Below, piece by piece: positions 1-7,091 of a stretch of 45,146 bases of DNA (position 1 is its first letter; every line of letters begins with the position of its first letter). Source of the DNA: JAIRQK01 sp047974135 (GTDB lineage Bacteria > Campylobacterota > Campylobacteria > Campylobacterales > Campylobacteraceae); contig JBKECC010000020.1 in the NCBI GenBank assembly GCA_047974135.1, positions 1 to 45,146 on the forward strand, written 5' to 3'. The translations under genes were made by a program, and so were the position numbers. The notes below the pieces were generated by a model. The model did no database searches, was not told where the DNA came from, and saw only the letters and a program-made list of their open reading frames with translations.

Positions 1-84
1 AGCTATAGAACAACCATTACACTCTATACATCTATCTGTGTCTGTATAGAATTTCATACGAGATATGTTATTTGTACTACTCAT
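1..84 (-). CDS. fdhB: Formate dehydrogenase iron-sulfur subunit, N-terminal fragment (cut by window edge)
   Basis: The minus strand opens with ATG at 84 and stays open to the window edge, giving 28 residues that include a CIECNGC segment typical of the first 4Fe-4S ligand cluster of the FdhB ferredoxin-like subunit. A strong ribosome binding site (AAGGGGGAG) precedes the ATG, only 10 bases after the stop of the large-subunit gene, so the two are co-transcribed. In the family this subunit passes electrons from the molybdopterin subunit to the membrane cytochrome b. Only the N-terminus is visible; the assignment rests on the cluster motif and on position directly after fdhA. Confidence 0.85.
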   Translation of the reverse strand, partial: MSSTNNISRMKFYTDTDRCIECNGCSIA

Positions 85-94
85 AATCTCCCCC

Positions 95-2905
95 TTACGC
101 TTTTTCTATGCGGCAGAGACCAGTTTTGGTCTCAGGTATTTGCGTCATTATGTCGTAACCGTAACCAACAACAGTATTTGCCGACTCACCTATGGCATAT
201 GGCTTCGTATGTTCAGGATAGTTTTTACTTAAATCTTTTCCTTGGAAAACGCCCATAAAGTGAAACGGTAAAAAGACAGTATCAGGAGCAACCGTTACAG
301 AAAATTTTGCCCTCATGAGAGCTTTTGTTCCCTCAACTCCATATACCCAAACCTTTTCGCCATTCTTTACATGTAAACTTGCTGCTAAATTTGGATGGAT
401 GTTTACAAACATCTCTCCATCAAGCGCACTTAAATACTTAGATGCTCTTGTTTCTGCTCCTGCACCACTGTGAGTTACAAGACGTCCAGTTATCATAATA
501 AGAGGAAAATCCTTCACCCAATCTTGTTTTGTTTGCTCGCTTATATATTTTGTGTCCACTCTAAAGTGATTTTGTTTATCTGGATATGTTGGATATTTTT
601 TTGCTAACTCTTCAAATGGCGCGTGTATCGGCTCTCTGTGGATTGGTATTTGATCTGGAAAATTCCAAGCTTTCGCTCTCGCTTTGCCGTTTCCATAAGG
701 ACTTAGTCCAAGCGCTAAACCTTTTTTTATCAAAATACCACTCAAATCGGTAGCAAAATTTTTGCCCTTTACTGTTTCTCTCTCTTCATCGCTAAATTTT
801 ACGCCTATGCTCTCTAAAAGTTCAAGTGATAATGGAGCGTGACCTTTTTTGATAGCTGAATTAACTGGTGCGCTTCCCTCGCCTGCTAAAAGTGTTTCAC
901 CTTCATACTCAAATCCCCAATTTAAACGAAATCCCATACCGCCTTCGCTTACTGGAATATCTATATTGTAAAGATTTGGACTGCCACAATGCGTTTCGCT
1001 CCAACAAGGCCACGGAAGTCCATAAAATTCGTTTTTAAATTCGCCTTTTCCTCTTATGGTTACCTCATCAAATAGATGCCAATTTTCTTGATGTTTTTTA
1101 AGTCTTTCAGGCAAATGTCCGCCCATTCCGATAGAACGAACACCTCTTGCGATCTCTCTTGTTGCATCTTCTGGCCAAGTAAAATTGCCTTTTCCATCGC
1201 CAAGTGTTTTAGTATATTCGTCATAAAAACCAAGTCTTTTTGCTAATTCAAATATAATATCTTCATCACTTTTGCACTCATATATAGGTTCAACGACTTT
1301 ACTTCTCCACTGGACATTTCTTCCTGTTGCCACAACCGAACCACTTGTTTCAAACTGCGTCGAAACTGGAAGTATAAACATGTTATCTTTTCTATCGGTT
1401 AAAATAGCTGCATCATTTATAAATGGGTCTGTTATAACAAGCAAATCAATCCCATCAAGTCCTTTTTTTACCTCTTGGAGTTGTGCCGTTGAAGTGATAC
1501 CACAGCCCATAACAACCAACGCCTTTAAGTCTGTCCCCGCATTATAAATCTTCTCATTTTGCGTAACACCTTCAGACCATCTTGCAAGAGTGAATCCGCT
1601 TTGATTCATCATCTCCGGAGTTTTGAAACGAGATTTTAAATAATCAAGTTCAACCTTCCAAACATTGGCAAAATGTGCCCATGCACTAGCTCCTAAACCG
1701 TAATATCCTGGCAACGTTTCAGAAGAACAACCCATATCGGAAGCTCCTTGTACGTTATCGTGTCCTCTTAAGATATTTGTTCCACCTCCACTTTTGCCTA
1801 TATTTCCTAAGATCATTTGAAGGATTGGCGCTATTCTTGTATTGCTTGTTCCGATTGAGTGTTGTGTTAAACCCATCGTCCAAATAAACGAGGCTGGTTT
1901 TAATTTTGAAAACTGTTCTGTAACTTCATACAAATCTTTTTGGGAAATTCCTGTGATTTTTTCAACTACATCTGGTGGATATTTTTTTGCCTCTTCTATC
2001 ACCTCTTTGTATGCAAAAACCCTATCATCAAGGTATTTTCTATCTTCCCAGCCATTTTCTACTATTAAATTTATCATACCAAGTATGAAAGCTATGTCGG
2101 TGCCGGAGCGAATCCTTATAAACTTATCTGCTTTTGCAGCTGTTTTAGTAAAACGAGGGTCAACTACGATAATCTTTGCACCATTGTTCTCTTTGGCTTT
2201 TAAAAAGTGTTGAAAACCAACTGGGTGAGCCACTGCTGGATTTGCTCCAACAACCAAAATGGCTTTAGCAAATTGCAAATCACTAACTTGATTTGTCATC
2301 GCACCATAACCAAACGTGTTTGAAACGCCAGTAACAGTTGAACTATGGCAAAGTCTTGCTTGATGGTCTATATTGTTAGTTCCAAAAAATGCTGCAAATT
2401 TTCTAAAATAGTAAGCTTGTTCATTGCTCATCTTTGCTGAACCTAAAAACTGAACGGCGTCTGGTCCATGTTTTTCTCTTAAACTTATAAGTTGTGAACA
2501 AATACTCTCATATGCTTCCTCCCAACTAATCCTCTTCCAAGCACCATTTTCCTTTTTCATAGGAAACTTTAGCCTAACTTCTGAACGAAGCATATCTATC
2601 ATGCTTGAACCCTTACAACAGTGTCCGCCGTTGCTGAGTGGATGGTCTTGGGCGACTTCTTGTCTTACCCAAACACCGTTATGTACTTCGGCTCTAACGC
2701 CACAACCAACCGAACAAACGTTACAAATGGTTTTTACAATTTTTGAGCCCGGATATGGATTTTTAATCTCATTAGGGGTTGCCTCTCTTGTAACGCCACT
2801 ATTTGCAAATGTTGAAGTTGCTCCAAAAGCAGTTGCAACCGCAGCCATTTTTAAAAAACTTCTTCGCCCGATTCTACTTGTTAGTCTCTTTGTTTTTTCT
2901 ATCAT
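95..2905 (-). CDS. fdhA: Formate dehydrogenase, molybdopterin-binding large subunit, Cys-type, Tat-exported
   Basis: 936 residues, full length for the respiratory formate dehydrogenase alpha subunit, which oxidises formate to CO2 on the outer face of the membrane. Residues 1-35 carry a twin-arginine signal (GRRSFLK at 13-19). Cys61, Cys64, Cys68 and about Cys96 match the 4Fe-4S ligands, followed by the conserved Lys98. The active-site stretch ARLCHSSTV has Cys186, encoded by TGC (complement of 2348-2350), followed by the catalytic His187; many relatives, including C. jejuni as I recall, use selenocysteine (TGA) here. Molybdopterin-binding domains fill the rest. RBS AGGAG lies 7 bases before the ATG. 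One TTTACATGTAAA copy (366-377) encodes Leu-His-Val-Lys near the C-terminus. fdhB follows directly. Formate specificity is inferred from the Cys-His pair and neighbours. Confidence 0.93.
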   Translation of the reverse strand: MIEKTKRLTSRIGRRSFLKMAAVATAFGATSTFANSGVTREATPNEIKNPYPGSKIVKTICNVCSVGCGVRAEVHNGVWVRQEVAQDHPLSNGGHCCKGSSMIDMLRSEVRLKFPMKKENGAWKRISWEEAYESICSQLISLREKHGPDAVQFLGSAKMSNEQAYYFRKFAAFFGTNNIDHQARLCHSSTVTGVSNTFGYGAMTNQVSDLQFAKAILVVGANPAVAHPVGFQHFLKAKENNGAKIIVVDPRFTKTAAKADKFIRIRSGTDIAFILGMINLIVENGWEDRKYLDDRVFAYKEVIEEAKKYPPDVVEKITGISQKDLYEVTEQFSKLKPASFIWTMGLTQHSIGTSNTRIAPILQMILGNIGKSGGGTNILRGHDNVQGASDMGCSSETLPGYYGLGASAWAHFANVWKVELDYLKSRFKTPEMMNQSGFTLARWSEGVTQNEKIYNAGTDLKALVVMGCGITSTAQLQEVKKGLDGIDLLVITDPFINDAAILTDRKDNMFILPVSTQFETSGSVVATGRNVQWRSKVVEPIYECKSDEDIIFELAKRLGFYDEYTKTLGDGKGNFTWPEDATREIARGVRSIGMGGHLPERLKKHQENWHLFDEVTIRGKGEFKNEFYGLPWPCWSETHCGSPNLYNIDIPVSEGGMGFRLNWGFEYEGETLLAGEGSAPVNSAIKKGHAPLSLELLESIGVKFSDEERETVKGKNFATDLSGILIKKGLALGLSPYGNGKARAKAWNFPDQIPIHREPIHAPFEELAKKYPTYPDKQNHFRVDTKYISEQTKQDWVKDFPLIMITGRLVTHSGAGAETRASKYLSALDGEMFVNIHPNLAASLHVKNGEKVWVYGVEGTKALMRAKFSVTVAPDTVFLPFHFMGVFQGKDLSKNYPEHTKPYAIGESANTVVGYGYDIMTQIPETKTGLCRIEKA

Positions 2906-3178
2906 TTAAAACTCCTAAATTGCCTGCATTAAATACGCAAGCACTAACCAAAGAACATCTTCTGCCCTGCTTTAAAACAGATAAACACAAGGCAGAAATA
3001 TGTCAAACCTTGACACTAAAAGTAAATGATATTGATTTATAATAAGTAATATTTTGCAAGAAACAACAAGTTATATTGGCTGTTTTTTAGCATTTTGATA
3101 CCTATGTTAGCTTAACACGTAAGCAAATATCACTACACTTAAACGCTTTGGATGATTTTATAAGGTGCAACATTTTGT

Positions 3179-3190
3179 ATTACATGTAAA
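3179..3190. repeat. Single TTACATGTAA motif copy
   Basis: ATTACATGTAAA, one base off the 12-mer consensus TTTACATGTAAA but with the perfect 10-base palindromic core. Intergenic, upstream of fdhA. Confidence 0.85.
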
Positions 3191-3207
3191 TAAAACTATC
3201 CAATTTG

Positions 3208-3225
3208 GGTAAAATAAATTTTACC
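3208..3225. promoter_or_regulatory. Perfect 8-base-arm dyad, possible operator
   Basis: GGTAAAAT, two bases, ATTTTACC: perfect inverted repeat about 300 bases upstream of fdhA. The two-base centre is too short for an RNA hairpin loop, so a dimeric-protein binding site fits better than a terminator. No regulator family is recognised. Confidence 0.35.
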
Positions 3226-3379
3226 GTTTGAAATTTATCAAAATGCGTCTTAAAAAGTGTTTAAGAAAATTTTAAGATTAATATGCTTTTTTTGCATATT
3301 TCTCTGTTTCGTGGAAATTTTTGCATGAAAGTAGTTGTTTGTTGGGGTTAGAGTACCAAAAATGGCACTCTAAAATGTT

Positions 3380-3769
3380 TTAAAAAGTATCTTTTAACTC
3401 TTTTTTGGCTTCTTCTAGTTTGTATTCGGCTTTTTTAATCTTCTCTTCTCTTTTTTCTATCTTGTCAGATTTGCCTTTTACTTTAGCTTCTTCAAGTTCT
3501 GCTTTAGCCTTTTTTAACTCATCTTCACGCTCTTTTACATCTTTTTGAAGATCTTTTTTTAAGCTATCGTCTGTGCAGTATTTTTTAGCATTTTCAAGCG
3601 CTTCTTCAAGTCCTTTTATCTTATCTTTGTGATTGTACTCTTTTGCATAAGCCAACTCCTTTTCAATCCTGTCTTGCTTTAAGGCGCAACCTTTTAATTT
3701 TGCATCTTGTGCATATAAAAAATTTGATAAAAGCGCTGCTGTAATACCTAGAAAAACTATCTTTTTCAT
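3380..3769 (-). CDS. Small exported coiled-coil protein, DUF1090 (YqjC-like)
   Basis: 129 residues. The start is placed at ATG 3769 because AAGGAG sits 5 bases upstream and it gives a clean signal peptide of about 20 residues (MKKIVFLGITAALLSNFLYA); the open frame extends 11 codons further but without these signals. The mature part has two cysteines (GCALK, KKYCTD) and then a long Lys/Glu-rich region predicted to be almost entirely helical coiled coil. This matches DUF1090 periplasmic proteins such as E. coli YqjC, whose molecular role is unknown to me. It stands alone: its own promoter (TATAAT, complement of 3794-3799) lies just upstream, directly next to two tandem TTTACATGTAAA copies. Confidence 0.75.
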   Translation of the reverse strand: MKKIVFLGITAALLSNFLYAQDAKLKGCALKQDRIEKELAYAKEYNHKDKIKGLEEALENAKKYCTDDSLKKDLQKDVKEREDELKKAKAELEEAKVKGKSDKIEKREEKIKKAEYKLEEAKKELKDTF

Positions 3770-3793
3770 CTTATCTCCTTGGAATTTCAAAAG

Positions 3794-3799
3794 ATTATA
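3794..3799 (-). promoter_or_regulatory. Putative -10 element of the DUF1090 gene
   Basis: Minus strand reads TATAAT, 24 bases before the chosen ATG. The sequence immediately upstream, where a -35 region would sit, is entirely the double TTTACATGTAAA element. Confidence 0.5.
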
Positions 3800-3803
3800 C
3801 ACA

Positions 3804-3831
3804 TTTACATGTAAACGATTTTACATGTAAA
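3804..3831. repeat. Double TTTACATGTAAA element (12-base arms, CGAT spacer)
   Basis: Two perfect 12-mers (3804-3815, 3820-3831) separated by CGAT; since each is a palindrome the pair can form a 12-bp hairpin. No T-run follows on the minus strand, and it abuts a -10 box, so here it looks more like a promoter-region element than a terminator. Confidence 0.8.
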
Positions 3832-4145
3832 GTATTAAAGAGGGTTTTTGCGGTTTTTATGAAAGATTTTTTACAAAAAGTAACTATTGTGGATAAACTT
3901 TTTGGCTGTTTTTTGTGCGTTGCGGTAAAAAGCGTTAAGAAATTTAAGTGAGAAAGCGTTTTAAAAAACAAATGTTTGAGGTATTCCCGAGTTTTTGTTT
4001 TTTAGCATATGAAGCGAAAATTTTAGGTTTTTTTTGACCTTGCGCTTGAATTTTTGTTTCTTTTTCTTCAAGGAAAAAGGAAGAGAAGAAAACTCAAAGT
4101 TTAGTTGCAACAATGAAGAGTAAAATAGTTTTTTATACAATTATT
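3832..4145. other. Gene-free stretch between rarA end and the DUF1090 promoter
   Basis: About 310 bases with no supported gene. It is rich in T-runs and Lys/Phe-like low-complexity sequence; CTTGAA (4045-4050) and TTCAAG (4067-4072) could pair weakly. Nothing else was seen apart from the untranslated end of the rarA transcript. Confidence 0.5.
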
Positions 4146-5342
4146 TTAGTTATTTTCATCTTTTTTAACAATTTTCTCGTGCCACTCATTTAGTGTTTTT
4201 TCAAAACCAATGTTTGAGCTTGTGTAAAAATGCAGTTTTTTCTTTGTATAGTCTTGTTTTACCCAACCACCAAAATCATGTGGATATAGATATCCTTTTG
4301 GAGATGGGCTTTTTAAGTGATTAAGCATAGGAAGTGCTGGGTTATTTTCTACATAATTTTGCGCGGCACCTATAGCTTTATATGAACTGTTTGACTTTGG
4401 AGAAGATGCTAGATAAACAACACATTGTGAGAGGATTATCCTCGATTCTGGATAGCCTATGCGACTAACAGCTAAAAGTGTGCTTGTTGCAAGATTTAAA
4501 GCGTTTGGATTTGCATTTCCAATATCTTCACTTGAGAGTATCACCAACCTTCTTGCTATAAAATCTGCGCTCTCTCCACCATCGATTAATCTTGCTAAAT
4601 AATAAAGTGCAGCATCTATATCGCTTCCTCTTATACTTTTTATCATTGCTGATATTAAGTTATAGTGACTATCATCACTGCTAACACCATCTTTTAAGGC
4701 GCTTGGGCGAAGGTTTTTTAAGAGTTCTATGTCTATTGTACTGTTTACATGTAAAGCGTATTCAAGAAGGTTTAACATCGCTCTTGTATCGCCTGCGGAT
4801 GAACTTATAAGATAGCTTACTGCCTCGTTATCAATCTCAAAAACAATCTCTTTTTGTACTCTTTTTAATACATCTTCTAAATCCTCATGAGTTAAAGGTT
4901 TGAACTCAAAAAGCATAGAGCGAGAACGAATGCCACTTGTTAGTGTAAAATAAGGATTTTCAGTAGAAGCTCCGATGATTAAGGCTTTATGCTCTTCCAT
5001 CGGCAAAAGTAACACTTCTTGTTGAGTTTTAGATAAACGGTGAACCTCATCAACAAAGATGAGAGGTTTTAAGAGCGTGTTTTCATGCATTGAAAAAATT
5101 TTTCTAAACTCTTCAACTTTTAGGCTTGTTGCATCCATCTCATAAAATGGCATGTCAAGCTCATGAGCGATGATTCTAGCCATCGTAGTTTTCCCAGTTC
5201 CAGCTGGTCCAAAAAACATAGAGTGAGGCATTTTCTTGCTTTTTAAAAGTTTATAAAAAGCTGCGTTTTTGCTAGTTAAATGCTTTTGTCCACTTACCTC
5301 TTCTATTGTTTTTGGGCGAAACTTGATGGCTAAATTGTCCAT
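4146..5342 (-). CDS. rarA: Replication-associated recombination protein A (clamp-loader-like AAA+ ATPase)
   Basis: 398 residues, near the family length. Walker A GPAGTGKTT (residues 45-53) and Walker B FVDE (96-99) are intact, and the C-terminal half carries the RarA/MgsA tetramerisation part with motifs such as SAMIKSIRGSD and DGGESADFIARRL. Family members act at stalled replication forks with SSB. Last gene of the ksgA-rnj-kdsD-rluB-rarA run, one base after the rluB stop. One TTTACATGTAAA copy (4744-4755) encodes Leu-His-Val-Asn. The alternative, a DnaX-type clamp-loader subunit, is unlikely because the RarA-specific C-terminal region is present. Confidence 0.95.
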   Translation of the reverse strand: MDNLAIKFRPKTIEEVSGQKHLTSKNAAFYKLLKSKKMPHSMFFGPAGTGKTTMARIIAHELDMPFYEMDATSLKVEEFRKIFSMHENTLLKPLIFVDEVHRLSKTQQEVLLLPMEEHKALIIGASTENPYFTLTSGIRSRSMLFEFKPLTHEDLEDVLKRVQKEIVFEIDNEAVSYLISSSAGDTRAMLNLLEYALHVNSTIDIELLKNLRPSALKDGVSSDDSHYNLISAMIKSIRGSDIDAALYYLARLIDGGESADFIARRLVILSSEDIGNANPNALNLATSTLLAVSRIGYPESRIILSQCVVYLASSPKSNSSYKAIGAAQNYVENNPALPMLNHLKSPSPKGYLYPHDFGGWVKQDYTKKKLHFYTSSNIGFEKTLNEWHEKIVKKDENN

Positions 5343-5343
5343 T

Positions 5344-6123
5344 TTAATAGTACACTTTGTTTTCTTTTAGAAAATCTCTAAGTTCGTCATACTCTTTATT
5401 TGTTAAAAATCTGTGTTTTCCACTTTTAAGAGTTCCTAAATCAACTCTTCCATAACTAACGCGCTTTAAGTCCACGACATCTGCATCAAAATAGGCAAAA
5501 AAGCGTCTAAGTTCTCTGTTTTTACCCTCATTTATCATAACGCGAAGTTTTGTATAGCCTCCACTACTTCCAAAGATATCAAAGGCAAGAAAAGGTGCAA
5601 AATCCATGCTTTTTATATCACTTTGCGCATGAGCTCCCTTGCTTGCATCATCAAGGTGCAACCCTTCTTTCATGGCATTTTTCATAACCTCTGTTACTTC
5701 GCCTTTAACTTTGATGTAGTAAACTCTCTCTAAATCACTATGCATAAGCGCATCAGCGATAGGTGCAGCGTCAGTTAGCAAAAGCAAGCCTTCGCTTGCA
5801 TAGTCAAGTCTTCCAACGCTTAAATAGTGAGCAAATCTCTTTGGTAAGTTATCATAAATAGTTTTTCTACCTCTATCATCTTTTTTACTAACAAGTTCGC
5901 CTTTTTGTTTGTTATAAACTATAACTGTAAATTCGCTTTTTTTGGTTACTCTTCTATCATTTACCTCTATAGTATCATCATAACTAACAGTGGTTGCAAG
6001 GTTTGTTTGAACTCTGCCGTTTACCCTCACCTTTCCATCAGCTATAAGTTTATCGGCTTCGCGTCTTGAGTATTTTGTATTGTGCGAGATGTATTTGTTT
6101 AATCTCAAATTTTCATTTGTCAT
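5344..6123 (-). CDS. rluB: 23S rRNA pseudouridine synthase, RluB/RsuA family
   Basis: 259 residues. An N-terminal S4 RNA-binding domain (about 5-60; RREADKLIADGKVRVNG) is followed by the synthase domain with the catalytic Asp107 in GRLDYASEGLLLLT. RluB-type enzymes modify the helix 89/peptidyl-transferase region of 23S rRNA; RluB, RluE and RsuA are hard to tell apart by eye, and RluB is chosen because of the S4 domain and because, from memory, C. jejuni has rluB next to rnj and ksgA. Its ATG overlaps the kdsD stop (ATGA), indicating translational coupling. Confidence 0.88.
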   Translation of the reverse strand: MTNENLRLNKYISHNTKYSRREADKLIADGKVRVNGRVQTNLATTVSYDDTIEVNDRRVTKKSEFTVIVYNKQKGELVSKKDDRGRKTIYDNLPKRFAHYLSVGRLDYASEGLLLLTDAAPIADALMHSDLERVYYIKVKGEVTEVMKNAMKEGLHLDDASKGAHAQSDIKSMDFAPFLAFDIFGSSGGYTKLRVMINEGKNRELRRFFAYFDADVVDLKRVSYGRVDLGTLKSGKHRFLTNKEYDELRDFLKENKVYY

Positions 6124-7082
6124 TTTATCCCTGCTTCGATTAAATCGTGTATGTGTAAAGTTCCTATAGGGCGATTTTTGTCATCTACAACTATTAAAAG
6201 TTGTATTCTGTACTCTTCTATCATTAAAAGTGCATCGCTTGCAAGAATGGTTTTATCTTTTAAGACTTTTGGGTTTTTTGTTGCATATTTTAGCGCATTT
6301 TCATTGATTGAAAAGTCCTCTTTTGTTAGTGCGCGTCTTAAATCTCCATCGCTTAAAATAGCACTCAAGCTTCCTTTTTCATCAAGTAATAAAACATTTC
6401 CCATCATGCCATGAGTCATAACATCAATAGCCTCTTTTATAGAAGTTTTTTCACTAACTATTGGAATGTTTTTTGTCTTCATCAAGTCAGACACTTTTAC
6501 AAAAAGTTTTTTACCCAAACTTCCGCCTGGATGGTAAGAGGCAAAATCCTCTTTTTTAAAATCTCTTTTTTTCATCAAACAAACAGCAAGTGCATCACCA
6601 AGAGCAACTGTTAGTGTTGTTGAGCAAGTTGGAGCAGCGTCTAGTGGACAAGCTTCTTTTTCAACATAGATAGATAAAAACACATCGCTATATCTTCCAA
6701 GTGAGCTATCCACACTTTTTGCCATACCAATAAGTGGAATGTTAAATCTTTTTATATGAGGTAAAATCTTTATAAGCTCTTCGCTTTCTCCGCTAAAACT
6801 TATAGCCAAAACGCTATCTTCATGTCCAATCATTCCAAGGTCTCCATGAAGCGCCTCTGTTGGATGAAGGAAAAAACTACTTGTTCCAGTACTAGCCAAA
6901 GTTGCAGCAATTTTCGCTCCAATTAGTCCGCTTTTGCCAACTCCTGTTATGATAAGTTTGCCCTTTGTATTGTAGATAAGTTCAACCGCTTTTGTTATCT
7001 CATCTGTTAGTTTACTTGCTGCATCATTTAACTCTTTTGCTTCAAGTTCCATAACATCTTTTGCTATCTTTACAAAATCCAC
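6120..7082 (-). CDS. kdsD: D-arabinose 5-phosphate isomerase (KdsD/KpsF family)
   Basis: 320 residues, typical length. The SIS sugar-isomerase domain (about 35-175) includes GVGKSGLIGAKIAATLASTG and the HP-E-ALHGDLGMI stretch; two CBS domains follow (about 205-320). The family interconverts ribulose 5-phosphate and arabinose 5-phosphate, the first step to KDO in lipooligosaccharide. KpsF (capsule) and GutQ paralogues have the same architecture; linkage to housekeeping genes rather than capsule genes favours the KdsD role, by inference. RBS and spacing (10 bases after rnj) indicate the same operon. Confidence 0.9.
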   Translation of the reverse strand: MDFVKIAKDVMELEAKELNDAASKLTDEITKAVELIYNTKGKLIITGVGKSGLIGAKIAATLASTGTSSFFLHPTEALHGDLGMIGHEDSVLAISFSGESEELIKILPHIKRFNIPLIGMAKSVDSSLGRYSDVFLSIYVEKEACPLDAAPTCSTTLTVALGDALAVCLMKKRDFKKEDFASYHPGGSLGKKLFVKVSDLMKTKNIPIVSEKTSIKEAIDVMTHGMMGNVLLLDEKGSLSAILSDGDLRRALTKEDFSINENALKYATKNPKVLKDKTILASDALLMIEEYRIQLLIVVDDKNRPIGTLHIHDLIEAGIK

Positions 7083-7091
7083 ATAAACTCC

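Larger units (their letters stand above)
2906..3379. other. Gene-free stretch upstream of fdhA
   Basis: A 474-base A+T-rich gap between the start of fdhA and the stop of the DUF1090 gene, both on the minus strand. I see no convincing gene. It holds a motif copy ATTACATGTAAA (3179-3190) and a separate perfect dyad GGTAAAAT-AA-ATTTTACC (3208-3225), and should contain the fdhA promoter, which I could not place with confidence. Confidence 0.6.

Noticed and set aside
1842..2213. Plus-strand reading frame opposite fdhA
   Set aside because: No RBS, no recognisable protein, and it lies fully within conserved fdhA coding sequence; other such antisense frames (e.g. 10006-10461, 23594-24028, 38174-38479) were dropped for the same reason.
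4038..4072. CCTTG...CAAGG / CTTGAA...TTCAAG as rarA terminator
   Set aside because: Short stems with a long T-rich loop, and no good U-run in the direction of rarA transcription.
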